Positions 1-7,762 of a stretch of 64,000 nt of DNA are shown in pieces (within the stretch, counting starts at the first letter, position 1; the number at the start of each line of letters is the position of its first letter). The notes below the pieces were generated by a model. That model ran no database searches. It saw nothing but the letters and a program-made list of their open reading frames with translations, and was not told where the DNA came from. The position numbers and the translations under genes are program-made. Source of the DNA: Micromonospora parva (GTDB lineage: Bacteria > Actinomycetota > Actinomycetes > Mycobacteriales > Micromonosporaceae); contig NZ_JNZS01000011.1 in assembly GCF_000718515.1 (NCBI RefSeq), forward strand, positions 186,001 through 250,000, given 5' to 3'.

Positions 1-1
1 C

Positions 2-1537
2 ACCACTGTCAACGGTGTCGTCACCGAGACGGCCGCGTACACGTACGACGAGGCGGGCAACACCCTGACGCGGCCGACGCCGACCGCGGGAAAACAGACC
101 CTGACCTGGGACCCGGAGGGGATGCTCGCCACCAGCACCGACAGCACCGGAACCACCAGCTACGTCTACGACGCGGACGGCAACAGACTGATCCGCAAGG
201 ACCCGACCGGCAAGACGTTGTACCTCGCCGGCCAGGAGTTGCGGTACCGGAACTCCGACCAGAGCAAGACCTGCACCCGCTACTACACCTTCGCCGGCCA
301 GGCGGTCGCCTCACGTACCACTGCCGGCCTGGTGTGGCTGGCGAGCGACCACCAGGGCACCGCCCAGGTCTCGGTGCGAGAGAGCGACCAGCAGGTCACC
401 GTACGCCGGCAGACCCCCTACGGCACTCCGCGCGGCGGCCAACCGGCCTGGCCGAACAGCAAGGGTTTCGTGGGTGGGACGGTCGACAACACCGGCCTCG
501 TCCACCTGGGCGCGCGCGAGTACGACCCGGTGATCGGCCGCTTCGTCAGCATCGACCCGGTGTTCAACGAGGACGCTCCGGAGCAGATGAACGGCTACGC
601 CTATTCGGGCAACAGCCCCATCACCCACTCCGACCCGAGCGGACGGGAGCCCGGCGGCAGTTGGATGTACGTCGGCAGTGACCGGTGGACCAGCACCAAG
701 GGTGGCTACCGCTACCACTTCCGTGCCGACTACTACCTGTTCTGCCGATATGGCGGGTCGCAGTGCCTGGGCGGGGTCGGCGGCACGGCGTACTGGATCC
801 CGATGCAGTACGCCGGCCTGCCCGGCGTATGGCTGGTGGCCCGCGTGGTGGTGCACGTCTGGCGAGTGGCGCTCAACTTCTCCGGACCGGTGGCTGGCCC
901 GGCCAGCAGCCCGAAACCCCGGGTGCAGATCCCGACGACGCCGGCCTGCCCGACAGTGCCGGTGCCGGCGAAGCCCGAGGGTGAGCTGGACGGCCCGACG
1001 TGCAAGTTCCGCGACTTCAAGTGCCTGTTCAGCGGCGGTGAGGGCGCCAAGAAGTGGTGGCGCGGTAACCGCGACTGGGTCACCGGCACCGTCGGAACGC
1101 TCGGCGTGGGTATCTGCATCGTCGCCACCGCCGGGGTCTGCGCGGTCGCCGGTGCCGTCGGCCTCGGGGTCGCCCTCGGCGGCCGGATGCTCGACGTCCA
1201 GTCCTCGAAGAGCGGTTGGACCCAGGACAACGTCGAACGGATGTTCACCGGTATGGCGATCGACTATGCCTCGTCCAAGATCCCAGGCGTGCGGCTGTTC
1301 AAGACAACCCGTTCCGGGGCGACAGTCCATGCTCCACGCAGCGCCCGCAACCCGACCCAGGACTACAGCCTGACCTGGCGGCAGCAGTTCAAACCGGGCG
1401 GCACCTGGGACGGCGGAGCGATGCTGGCGGGCGGAGGCCGCACTGCCGGACAACTCGGTTGGTGGGGGGTGTCGGCACCCGGCGGCATCGCACCCTGGCA
1501 ACAGGACATTCCGTTCACCGATCCGCTGAAATGGTGA
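2..1537 (+). CDS. RHS repeat protein, 3' part, with variable C-terminal tail
   Basis: The reading frame is open from base 2, so the gene starts before the window; 511 codons are visible. Several YD/RHS-type repeats are seen (YVYDADGNRL, LYLAGQELRYR), followed by the conserved core motif LGAREYDPVIGRFVSIDP. RHS proteins are large secreted or surface shells that often carry a toxin domain after this core. Here about 310 residues follow the core. They include a Gly/Ala-rich hydrophobic stretch (about 1,090-1,200) and end in a Gly/Trp-rich segment that I cannot assign to a toxin family. Codon use matches the neighbours. The next gene codes a small membrane protein that could be an immunity partner; that is inference. 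Confidence 0.85.
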   Translation, partial: TTVNGVVTETAAYTYDEAGNTLTRPTPTAGKQTLTWDPEGMLATSTDSTGTTSYVYDADGNRLIRKDPTGKTLYLAGQELRYRNSDQSKTCTRYYTFAGQAVASRTTAGLVWLASDHQGTAQVSVRESDQQVTVRRQTPYGTPRGGQPAWPNSKGFVGGTVDNTGLVHLGAREYDPVIGRFVSIDPVFNEDAPEQMNGYAYSGNSPITHSDPSGREPGGSWMYVGSDRWTSTKGGYRYHFRADYYLFCRYGGSQCLGGVGGTAYWIPMQYAGLPGVWLVARVVVHVWRVALNFSGPVAGPASSPKPRVQIPTTPACPTVPVPAKPEGELDGPTCKFRDFKCLFSGGEGAKKWWRGNRDWVTGTVGTLGVGICIVATAGVCAVAGAVGLGVALGGRMLDVQSSKSGWTQDNVERMFTGMAIDYASSKIPGVRLFKTTRSGATVHAPRSARNPTQDYSLTWRQQFKPGGTWDGGAMLAGGGRTAGQLGWWGVSAPGGIAPWQQDIPFTDPLKW

Positions 1538-1619
1538 ACCGCGGTCAGTAGCTGGCAACCGGTCGGGGTCGTGGCGGCCCCGACCGGGCTATCGTGAGTC
1601 CCTCGATGGGGAGGCGTGG

Positions 1620-2129
1620 ATGGGAAAGCAGCGGGTCGGCGTTGGCGCGCGCGGCAGCGGCGCCGGGCGCGTCCGATTCAAGGTCGGCCTGATGGCCGCC
1701 GCCTTCTTGCTGGCAGGCGTCGCCCTGCTCGGCGGTTCGCTCGGTTATCGGTGGCACGTCTCGGCCGAGGCTGACCGGTTGCAGAGCGATGGCGTGCCGA
1801 TCACTGCCACCATCTCTGACCGCTCCGGTGGCGGCGGCCGAGGCAGCGGCATCGACCGCATCGAGATCAATTATCTGTTCGACGGGGTGCAGTACGAGAA
1901 GTGGATCCCGTGCGCCGGTCTGACGGGTTGTCACAGCACGCCGGGGCCGCAGGTGACGATCCGGGTCGACCCCGCCGATCCGGAACTGTTCGTGGCCGAG
2001 AACGGCCACACGAACGGTTCGCTGTCGTTCCTGATGTCGTGGACGCTGATCCCGATCGGCGCGGTGCTGACCATCATCGGCGCCGGTCTGCTGTTCGTGG
2101 TGGTGAAGGACAAGGACAGCTGGGCCTGA
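1620..2129 (+). CDS. DUF3592-like membrane protein, possible RHS immunity partner
   Basis: A 169-residue protein with a transmembrane helix near residues 17-40, an extracytoplasmic beta-rich middle, and a second helix near 137-162. This is the layout of DUF3592 proteins, whose role is unknown. The middle holds the spaced cysteines of PCAGLTGC. The ATG has GGGGAGG 5 nt upstream. It lies 82 bp after the RHS gene on the same strand, which is where immunity genes for RHS toxins usually sit. The immunity role is only a positional guess. Confidence 0.7.
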   Translation: MGKQRVGVGARGSGAGRVRFKVGLMAAAFLLAGVALLGGSLGYRWHVSAEADRLQSDGVPITATISDRSGGGGRGSGIDRIEINYLFDGVQYEKWIPCAGLTGCHSTPGPQVTIRVDPADPELFVAENGHTNGSLSFLMSWTLIPIGAVLTIIGAGLLFVVVKDKDSWA

Positions 2130-2164
2130 GCCAGGTTCGGGGATCGCCGAGAGAGGACACACCA

Positions 2165-2350
2165 ATGGCGCGAAAGACCAGGCAGGGCGGCTGGCGACCG
2201 CCAGCCGCCCGCAACCCCGCGGCGTTCGCCGTGTCTGTCGGCGGGGCGGTGCTGATCCTGGTGGGTCTGCTGACCGACGCGATCGCCCTGGCCGTCATCG
2301 GCGCTGCCCTGGCGGTGGCGGGGTGGCTGATCGCCCGGCGCGCCCGCTGA
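2165..2350 (+). CDS. Small membrane protein, 61 aa
   Basis: A short reading frame starting at an ATG with GAGAGAGGA about 6 nt upstream, 35 bp after the DUF3592-like gene and probably co-transcribed. It has a basic N-terminus (MARKTRQGG) and one long hydrophobic span rich in Ala, Val, Leu and Gly (about residues 20-57) that could be one or two helices, ending in RRAR. I do not recognise a family. Confidence 0.6.
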   Translation: MARKTRQGGWRPPAARNPAAFAVSVGGAVLILVGLLTDAIALAVIGAALAVAGWLIARRAR

Positions 2351-2381
2351 CCGACGGTGCGTCAGTCGCCGACCGTCTGCG

Positions 2382-2750
2382 TCAGCTGGCGACCGTCTCC
2401 GGGGTGCGCTGCACCGGTCGGGCCAGCCACCCGCTGACCCGGCGCTCGGCGTAGAACGAGACGAACGGCACGGTGCCGGCCAGCATCACCAGGAGCATCC
2501 GCTTCAACGGCCAGTCGGCCCGCCGGCTCAGGTCGAACGCGGCCACCAGGTAGATCATGTAGAGGAAGCCGTGCGCCGGCCCCACCGTCTCCACGACGAC
2601 CGGGTTGTCGAACGCGTACTTCAGCGGCATGCCGATCACGACCAGCAGGATCAGCACCACGCCCACGATCCAGGCGATCACGCGGTACCGGGTAAGGGCA
2701 GCGCCCACCTTTGTCCGTCCTTCCGAGCCCGGCTCAGCCGGGATAGTCAC
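2382..2750 (-). CDS. DUF3817 membrane protein
   Basis: A 122-residue integral membrane protein. The pattern [24 protein letters not shown] and [13 protein letters not shown] is typical of DUF3817, a small actinobacterial three-helix family of unknown function. GTG start at 2750. It overlaps the end of the upstream minus-strand gene by 17 bp, so the two are probably translated from one transcript. Confidence 0.85.
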   Translation of the reverse strand: MTIPAEPGSEGRTKVGAALTRYRVIAWIVGVVLILLVVIGMPLKYAFDNPVVVETVGPAHGFLYMIYLVAAFDLSRRADWPLKRMLLVMLAGTVPFVSFYAERRVSGWLARPVQRTPETVAS

Positions 2751-3156
2751 CGGGCCGGGCGCCCGGATTGGCGTTCAACCATGACAGGTAGTGGTTGTAG
2801 GCGGCCAGGTCGGTGTCCTCGCCGACGTCACCGGTGGCCGGCACCCGGGACACCCGCACCGGTCGGCGTACCGCCGGTCGGGACCCGGTGGTGACCGCCG
2901 GCGCCGGCTCGACGGCCGGGTCCGCGGGCGGTGCGTCGACCTCCGCCATCCTGCGGCGGGCCAACTTCACCTCACGCCACCAGACGTAGACCACGAAACC
3001 GGCGAAGATCGGCCACTCGACCGCGTACCCCCAGCTCAGGCTGTTGCCGGCGGCGGCCCGGCTGATCTGCCACCAACCCAGCCCGAGGAAGCCCACGACC
3101 AGCACGACCATGGCCACGTGGCGCGCGATCCACGCCGGAGTCCAGAGCCGCCTCAT
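2734..3156 (-). CDS. Small membrane protein upstream of the DUF3817 gene
   Basis: 140 residues from ATG at 3156: a short basic N-terminus ([13 protein letters not shown]), two transmembrane helices (about 14-33 and 43-60, the second ending in [13 protein letters not shown]), then a Pro/Ala-rich cytoplasmic linker and a C-terminal segment ending [18 protein letters not shown] chose this start, not the upstream frame extension to 3279, because TACCCT (3169-3164) sits 7 nt before the ATG and suggests a leaderless transcript. It looks like the usual partner of DUF3817 in actinomycetes; function unknown. Confidence 0.75.
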   Translation of the reverse strand: MRRLWTPAWIARHVAMVVLVVGFLGLGWWQISRAAAGNSLSWGYAVEWPIFAGFVVYVWWREVKLARRRMAEVDAPPADPAVEPAPAVTTGSRPAVRRPVRVSRVPATGDVGEDTDLAAYNHYLSWLNANPGARPGDYPG

Positions 3157-3290
3157 GGCATCGAGGGTACCGGGGACGCCGCCGGTCTCCGACACCGTGT
3201 CGTAGTTGTCGCCTCGTCGGCGTGGTTTGGCATCACCACGCCTGGGCAATCGTCTAGACGCCAGCCCAAACGAGATCAAGGGGGGCGATC

Positions 3291-3629
3291 ATGACCGGAT
3301 CGGTACGTGAGGACGGCTTCGCGTCCAGTGATGGCGCGGATGTGAGCCCGGAGCAGCGGGTGCCCGAGTGGGGCGGCGATGAGCTGGCCGACCCGGCCGG
3401 CGCTCCCGGTCTCGACGGCGAGCTGCTCGGCATCGACCCGACGGAGCTGACCGACGAGGACCTGATCCGCGAGATGCACAGTCTGCACCGCACCCGCCTG
3501 GACACCCTGCGGCACGCTGCCGACTCCGCACTCGCCAACCACCTGCGACGCACGGCGGAGCTGGAGACCGAGTACCTGGCCCGCCACCCGGGTCGCGAGG
3601 TCGATCCCAGCCGCCTGCGGGACGCCTGA
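3291..3629 (+). CDS. Conserved hypothetical protein (DUF6158-like)
   Basis: 112 residues with a disordered acidic N-terminus and a helical C-terminal half with TELTDEDLIREMHSLHRTR and ELETEYLARHPGREVD. I recall this pattern from a small actinobacterial family annotated DUF6158; the match is from memory. ATG with AAGGGGGGCGATC upstream. Its stop overlaps the next start (TGATG), so the two are translationally coupled. Confidence 0.75.
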   Translation: MTGSVREDGFASSDGADVSPEQRVPEWGGDELADPAGAPGLDGELLGIDPTELTDEDLIREMHSLHRTRLDTLRHAADSALANHLRRTAELETEYLARHPGREVDPSRLRDA

Positions 3630-3961
3630 TGCCGGCGCGCGCCGTACGCGGCATGTCCGCGCCACCCGAGGTGGTCTTCAGCACGGCCACCGACCCCGAC
3701 CGTGCCTCGGCCTGGCTGCCGGAGCCACTGCGCGGCGACGGCAGCCCGGCCGCGGAAATCAACGGCGACGAGCTGCGTGCCCGGTGGGGCGACACCGACG
3801 ACTGGTCCGCCGAGATCCGGGTCGAGCCGGCGGATTCCGGTGGCGCCCGGATCGAGCTGGACCTGGCCGACGGGTCGGGCGGGCCCGGGCCGGACCAACT
3901 GGCCGACCAGGCGCTCACCAACCTGGCACGCGAGGTCGCCGACAACCTCCAGGCCGGCTGA
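3629..3961 (+). CDS. Hypothetical protein coupled to the DUF6158-like gene
   Basis: 110 residues, start overlapping the previous stop. The pattern MSAPPEVVFSTATDPDRASAWLP near the start resembles the first strand and helix of START/SRPBCC (polyketide cyclase-like) folds. The middle contains ARIELDLADGS and the C-terminus a helix. The resemblance is weak and the protein is short for that fold, so no function is given. Confidence 0.65.
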   Translation: MPARAVRGMSAPPEVVFSTATDPDRASAWLPEPLRGDGSPAAEINGDELRARWGDTDDWSAEIRVEPADSGGARIELDLADGSGGPGPDQLADQALTNLAREVADNLQAG

Positions 3962-4016
3962 GCCGGCCACAGCGGGACGCCGCTCCCGCCACCACCACGA
4001 CACGTGAGGAGATCGG

Positions 4017-4556
4017 GTGAGCGACACTGGCCTGCGACAGAAGGCGGCCCGGCTGCGCCGGGCGTACGCGCCGCACGAACACCGGCCGCTCGGCGGCTAC
4101 CTGGTGGCGATGGGCGCCTACGCCGGGGTGACCGGTGCGCTCGCCGGCCTGGTCAAGGCGACCGGTCGGCCGGTGCCGGAACGCCCCGCGCCGTCCGACG
4201 TGGTGCTGCTCTCCATCGCCACGCACAAGCTGAGCCGGCTGCTGTCCAAGGACGCGGTGACGAGCCCGCTGCGGGCGCCGTTCACCCGCTATGACCGCCC
4301 GATCGGCAGCGGCGAGGTGATGGAACAGGTCCGCGACTCGGGCAGCCCGACCCGGCACGCCATCGGCGAGTTGCTGAGCTGCCCGTTCTGCCTGGCCGTG
4401 TGGGTGGCCACCGGGCTGACCGGTGGCCTGGTCCTCGCGCCCCGGCTCACCCGCCTGGTGGCCACCGCGCTGACCGCGGTCGCCGCGTCCGACTTCCTCC
4501 AGATGGCGTACGCGACGGCCCAGCAGGCCGCCGAGGGCGGGCACGACGACGACTGA
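4017..4556 (+). CDS. DUF1360 membrane protein
   Basis: 179 residues from GTG at 4017, with GAGGAG upstream. It contains the DUF1360 signature: THKLSRLLSKDAVTSPLRAPF, then GELLSCPFCLAVWVA with the conserved Cys pair, flanked by transmembrane helices (about 30-55, 125-145, 150-165). Function of the family is unknown. A strong hairpin terminator follows the stop. Confidence 0.85.
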   Translation: MSDTGLRQKAARLRRAYAPHEHRPLGGYLVAMGAYAGVTGALAGLVKATGRPVPERPAPSDVVLLSIATHKLSRLLSKDAVTSPLRAPFTRYDRPIGSGEVMEQVRDSGSPTRHAIGELLSCPFCLAVWVATGLTGGLVLAPRLTRLVATALTAVAASDFLQMAYATAQQAAEGGHDDD

Positions 4557-4566
4557 TCAGCACGCA

Positions 4567-4604
4567 CGAGAAAGGGGGCCGGCGGAAATCGGCCCCCTTT
4601 CTCG
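4567..4604. terminator. Perfect 15-bp hairpin between convergent genes
   Basis: Arms 4567-4581 and 4590-4604 are perfectly complementary, with an 8-nt loop. The stem ends in an A-run on one side and a T-run on the other. It lies between the DUF1360 gene and the convergent gene at 4611, so it can act in both directions. Confidence 0.8.
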
Positions 4605-4610
4605 TACCCC

Positions 4611-4808
4611 TCAGCGCTGCATGCCGGACCAACCGTGCGGCGACTCCGGCTCCCGTTCGTGCTCGTCCGCCCCGGTGATGATGTCCCGGTCCACCGCCGT
4701 GCGGTCGTGCTCGTTGGCGAAGTCCGGCTCGGGCGTGGTGTCAGTGCCCTTCGGCGGCTGACCCAGCGCCGGCACCTTCTCGTCGTGGTCCTCGTCGTGG
4801 TGCGTCAT
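4611..4808 (-). CDS. Small acidic hypothetical protein
   Basis: 65 residues from ATG at 4808, which has AAGGGACACCAC directly upstream; the frame extends to 4850 but that region lacks a site. Highly charged (MTHHDEDHDEKVPALG, then NEHDRTAVDRD) and probably disordered. No family recognised. Confidence 0.55.
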   Translation of the reverse strand: MTHHDEDHDEKVPALGQPPKGTDTTPEPDFANEHDRTAVDRDIITGADEHEREPESPHGWSGMQR

Positions 4809-4856
4809 GTGGTGTCCCTTCTGCTGTCGCTCACGCGGCGGAGCTGGCACAGGCGC

Positions 4857-5081
4857 TCAGCCGATGGAACCACCCAGCAGGTCGCTGGCCTCGTCCACCG
4901 CGTACTCGCCCTCGGGCAGCGCGTCGATCCGGGCGAGCAGGTCCGGCGGGAGTTCGGCGGCCACCGCCTTGCGGTAGATGTCCGCCTGGGTGACCCGTTC
5001 CTGCCCCCGGTAGAGGTCGTCGAGCAGGTCGTCGAGGGCCCGGGTGTCCGGCTCGCCGGCCACTGATGCGTCGTCGGTCAC
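4857..5081 (-). CDS. Small conserved hypothetical protein, DUF2795-like
   Basis: 74 residues from GTG at 5081. Helical, with LDDLLDDLYRGQERVT and ending in LLARIDALPEGEYAVDEASD. The ALPEGEY segment recalls the DUF2795 pattern (LPDRxY) of small actinobacterial proteins, a weak resemblance. Separated by 48 bp from the acidic small gene downstream on the same strand. Confidence 0.6.
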   Translation of the reverse strand: MTDDASVAGEPDTRALDDLLDDLYRGQERVTQADIYRKAVAAELPPDLLARIDALPEGEYAVDEASDLLGGSIG

Positions 5082-5168
5082 GTCGATCAGCTACCCCGGG
5101 CGGAATCGGTCAAACGTCACGCCAGCGGGCCGGCCGTCGCCCCCGGACGGGTTCGAGGGGCAATCGAC

Positions 5169-5205
5169 AGCGCCGCCCCCGGCCTTGTGGGCCGGGGGCG
5201 GCGCT
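5169..5205 (-). terminator. Perfect 16-bp hairpin after the DAHP synthase gene
   Basis: Arms 5169-5184 and 5190-5205 pair perfectly around the loop TTGTG. It lies 165 bp past the stop of the DAHP synthase gene and probably ends that transcript. The 288 bp between 5082 and 5369 hold nothing else I recognise. Confidence 0.65.
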
Positions 5206-5369
5206 GGTGTCGGTGTGCAGGTCGCCTCTCGGCGAGTGGCGCTACGCGGCTCCAGCCGGACGGTATTCCGCGAAGGCTATTTAGGTGAGGCCCGGGGACA
5301 CTGGGCACACCGACACCCCAGTCAACGAGCCGACCCCCGCTCGTGTTCCGTGCGGCCCGGTGTCGGCGG

Positions 5370-6455
5370 TCACACCGTCGTCGGCACTGTGGCCCGCCGG
5401 GCCCGCACGGCCGAGGCGAGGTGGTCGAGCACCTCGGCGGTGTCGTCCCAGCCGAGGCAGGCGTCGGTGACCGACCGGCCGTACTCCAGCTGCCGGGTCG
5501 GGTCGAGCTCCTGTCGGCCGGGCAGCAGGAACGACTCCAGCATCACGCCGGTGATCCCACGCTGGCCGGCGGTGAGTTGCGCTGCCACGTCCGCGGCCAC
5601 CAGCGGCTGGTTGCGGTGATCCTTGCCGCTGTTGGCGTGACTGGCGTCGATCACCAGCCGCTCCGGCAGGTCGGCGGCGCGGAGCAGATCGAGCGCCCCG
5701 GCGACCGACGCGGCGTCGTAGTTCGGCCGGCCGCCCCCGCCGCGCAGCACCAGGTGCCCGTCGGTGTTGCCCCGGGTGTGCATGATCGCCGGGGTGCCGG
5801 AGAAGTCGATGCCGGGGAAGACGTGCGGAACCCCGGCGGCGCGGATCGCGTCCACCGCCGTGCCGATGCTGCCGTCCGGGCGGTTCTTCATGCCGATCGG
5901 CATGGACAGACCGGAAGCCAGCTGCCGGTGCACCTGGCTCTCCACGGTACGGGCGCCGATCGCGCCCCAGGCCACCGTGTCCGCGATGTACTGCGGGGTG
6001 ATCGGGTCGAGGAACTCGCAACCCACCGGCAGGCCGAGACGCAGCACGTCGAGCAGGAGCGCCCGCGCCAACCGCAGCCCGGTGTTGACGTCCCCGCTGC
6101 CGTCCAGCCCCGGGTCGTTGATCAGGCCCTTCCAGCCGACCGTGGAGCGTGGCTTCTCGAAGTAGACCCGCATGACGATCAGCAGGTCGTCGGCCAGCCG
6201 GTCGGCCGCCGTCCGCAGCCGCTGCGCGTAGTCGAGGGCGGCGGCCGGGTCATGCACCGAGCAGGGACCGACCACCACCAGCAGGCGGTCGTCCTCGCGG
6301 TCCAGCACGCGCCCCACCGCACGGCGGCCGTTCAGTACGGCCGACGCGAGCGGGGGATCAAGGGGTAACTCGTGGTGCAGCAGGGCGGGCGTGGTCAGCG
6401 GCACGACACGGTCGATCCGCTGATCGCTGACCCGATCGGTCTCCGGGGTCGTCAC
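5370..6455 (-). CDS. 3-deoxy-7-phosphoheptulonate (DAHP) synthase, class I
   Basis: Joins phosphoenolpyruvate and erythrose 4-phosphate, the first step of the shikimate pathway. Class I (AroFGH-type) motifs are complete: VVVGPCSVHDP, YFEKPRSTVGWKGLINDP, GCEFLDPITPQYI, GARTVESQVHRQLASGL, MKNRPDGS and DASHANSGKDH. Most actinomycetes rely on a class II enzyme, so this may be a second isozyme. I prefer GTG at 6455 (361 aa) over ATG at 6464 because GGAAGG abuts the ATG but lies 9 nt before the GTG. Upstream is a leader peptide with adjacent aromatic codons and a terminator, implying attenuation by aromatic amino acids. Confidence 0.93.
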   Translation of the reverse strand: MTTPETDRVSDQRIDRVVPLTTPALLHHELPLDPPLASAVLNGRRAVGRVLDREDDRLLVVVGPCSVHDPAAALDYAQRLRTAADRLADDLLIVMRVYFEKPRSTVGWKGLINDPGLDGSGDVNTGLRLARALLLDVLRLGLPVGCEFLDPITPQYIADTVAWGAIGARTVESQVHRQLASGLSMPIGMKNRPDGSIGTAVDAIRAAGVPHVFPGIDFSGTPAIMHTRGNTDGHLVLRGGGGRPNYDAASVAGALDLLRAADLPERLVIDASHANSGKDHRNQPLVAADVAAQLTAGQRGITGVMLESFLLPGRQELDPTRQLEYGRSVTDACLGWDDTAEVLDHLASAVRARRATVPTTV

Positions 6456-6520
6456 GGTGGGCATCCTTCCGCCGACCGTGCCCGGGGCCGGTGCCCGGGA
6501 CGAGCCGGCTGCTCGTACGC

Positions 6521-6548
6521 AAAAGGGCAGGAACGACAGCTCCTGCCC
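6521..6548 (-). terminator. Intrinsic terminator in the DAHP synthase leader
   Basis: On the minus strand, an 8-bp perfect GC-rich stem (GGGCAGGA / TCCTGCCC) with an 8-nt loop is followed at once by TTTT. It lies between the leader peptide and the DAHP synthase start, where an attenuator terminator is expected. Confidence 0.75.
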
Positions 6549-6576
6549 AGCCGGCTCGGTCCGTGGTGACGTCAGT

Positions 6577-6636
6577 TCATGGTGAAGTCACCGGCGTGCG
6601 AGCCGGCTGCCTAAACCATCGATAGGAACGCGTCAC
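6577..6636 (-). CDS. Aromatic leader peptide of the DAHP synthase attenuator
   Basis: A 19-codon frame from GTG at 6636 to TGA at 6577 codes MTRSYRWFRQPARTPVTSP. Codons 5-8 read Tyr-Arg-Trp-Phe, so all three aromatic end products fall within four codons. The Tyr and Phe codons are TAT and TTT, rare in this genome. A -10-like TACGCT lies 6 nt before the GTG, so the leader mRNA is probably leaderless. Repeats and a terminator follow. By analogy with trp and phe leaders, ribosome stalling at these codons would favour read-through into the enzyme gene. Confidence 0.65.
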   Translation of the reverse strand: MTRSYRWFRQPARTPVTSP

Positions 6637-6648
6637 CGGGCCAGCGTA
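6637..6648 (-). promoter_or_regulatory. Predicted -10 box of the DAHP synthase leader
   Basis: TACGCT on the minus strand (6648-6643) followed by 6 nt and the GTG of the leader peptide. The spacing puts the transcription start on the start codon. I see no convincing -35 box. Confidence 0.4.
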
Positions 6649-6737
6649 CCCGACCGGACGCGGTCACCCGGCCCGTCGTCCCAAGATGCGGAGCGAACAT
6701 CGCGTGCCAGGGATGCGGTCGGGGTAACAGGGGTCCC

Positions 6738-6956
6738 ATGACACACGAACAGAGCGATCAGGACCGGGTGGAGTCCCGGGCACACCACCTCCTGCCCGAG
6801 GAGACGGCGGTGGGCAGCGACGACCCGGAGGCGCAGGCGGAAGCCATCCTCACCGAGTCGGACATCCGCACGGCGGACCAGAACGCCGCCCCGGACACGG
6901 TGCTGGAACGTCGTACGTCGGATCAGACCGTTGTCGCTGTCGAACCGCCGGACTGA
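6738..6956 (+). CDS. Small acidic conserved hypothetical protein
   Basis: 72 residues from ATG at 6738; TAACAG lies 7 nt upstream and no ribosome binding site is seen, so it may be leaderless. Polar and acidic (SDDPEAQAEAILTESDIRT) and probably a soluble helical protein. Its 3' end overlaps the convergent gene by 34 bp. No function recognised. Confidence 0.6.
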   Translation: MTHEQSDQDRVESRAHHLLPEETAVGSDDPEAQAEAILTESDIRTADQNAAPDTVLERRTSDQTVVAVEPPD

Positions 6957-7660
6957 GCGGTCGCCCCGCGCGCCCGGCGCGACCCCCGGTAGGTCTGGTC
7001 GCGCAGCCAGGCCAGCGGACCTGCCAGCCGCAGTTCGGCTGGCAGGTTGCGCGTCGGGTCGAACGCGAGCGCCGCGTCCTGCTCGGCGCTGAGCTGGGCA
7101 CCGAGGCTGACCTGCCCGACCAGCCGCCACGGCCCCACCGCCGACGCGACCGCGAGCACCAGGCGCGGGGTGTCCGTCCGCGTCGCGGCGGCCACCGTGG
7201 CCAGGCTGCGGCCCAGGTCGGCCGCGTCCGGGTCGGCCAACGCGGCCAGCCAGAGGCGTCGCCGACCTGCGCGGAACCACGTGATCGTGCTGTACGTGCC
7301 GGTGAAGCGGCGGCGGGGCAGCGGCAGGTTCCGCAGCACCGGGGCCGCGCCGCTGGAGCTGACCAACAGGTCGAACGGCCGGCCGTCGTCGCGGTGCAGG
7401 CGCACCGCGAGGCCCAGCACGTCCGGCCAACTGCCCGGCGTGGGTGTGCCCTTGGAGAGCCGGACGGTGGTCCGGTACCGGCCGGGGTCGTCGAGCAGAG
7501 CGACCCCGGTGGGGGGTCCCGGCGTACCCCAGATCACCGTCTCGCCGACGAACGAGCGACCGGCCGGATGCAGCAGCCGGCCGCGGCGCAGCCGGCCGAG
7601 TGCGGTGCTGGCGCGTTCGACGGCGGTGGCGGCCCGGGACGGGAGCGGGGTGACGGTCAT
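6923..7660 (-). CDS. Conserved hypothetical protein, catalase-fold-like
   Basis: 245 residues from ATG at 7660. The segment RYRTTVRLSKGTPTPGSWPDVLGLAVRL, followed by DGRPFDLLVSSSG, resembles the N-terminal barrel region of the heme-catalase superfamily, where a similar block reads FSxGxG..DxRGMAxRF. The heme-ligand tyrosine region is not evident, so catalytic activity is doubtful. Such proteins are often annotated as phosphodiesterase in actinomycetes, which I cannot support. The larger frame to 7978 only covers the start of the opposite M16 gene. Confidence 0.7.
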   Translation of the reverse strand: MTVTPLPSRAATAVERASTALGRLRRGRLLHPAGRSFVGETVIWGTPGPPTGVALLDDPGRYRTTVRLSKGTPTPGSWPDVLGLAVRLHRDDGRPFDLLVSSSGAAPVLRNLPLPRRRFTGTYSTITWFRAGRRRLWLAALADPDAADLGRSLATVAAATRTDTPRLVLAVASAVGPWRLVGQVSLGAQLSAEQDAALAFDPTRNLPAELRLAGPLAWLRDQTYRGSRRARGATAQSGGSTATTV

Positions 7661-7762
7661 TCCCCTCCGGTACCCCGCGCGGCCGCACCGATGCCGCCCG
7701 GGTCGGCTCGCCGACCGACAGCGCGTCACCTTTCCGCCCCCGAGATCAGATAGCGTCGGGGC

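Noticed and set aside
311..1558. 415-aa minus-strand frame opposite the RHS gene
   Set aside because: It is antisense to a frame with clear RHS motifs; its own sequence is low in recognisable structure and has no family pattern.
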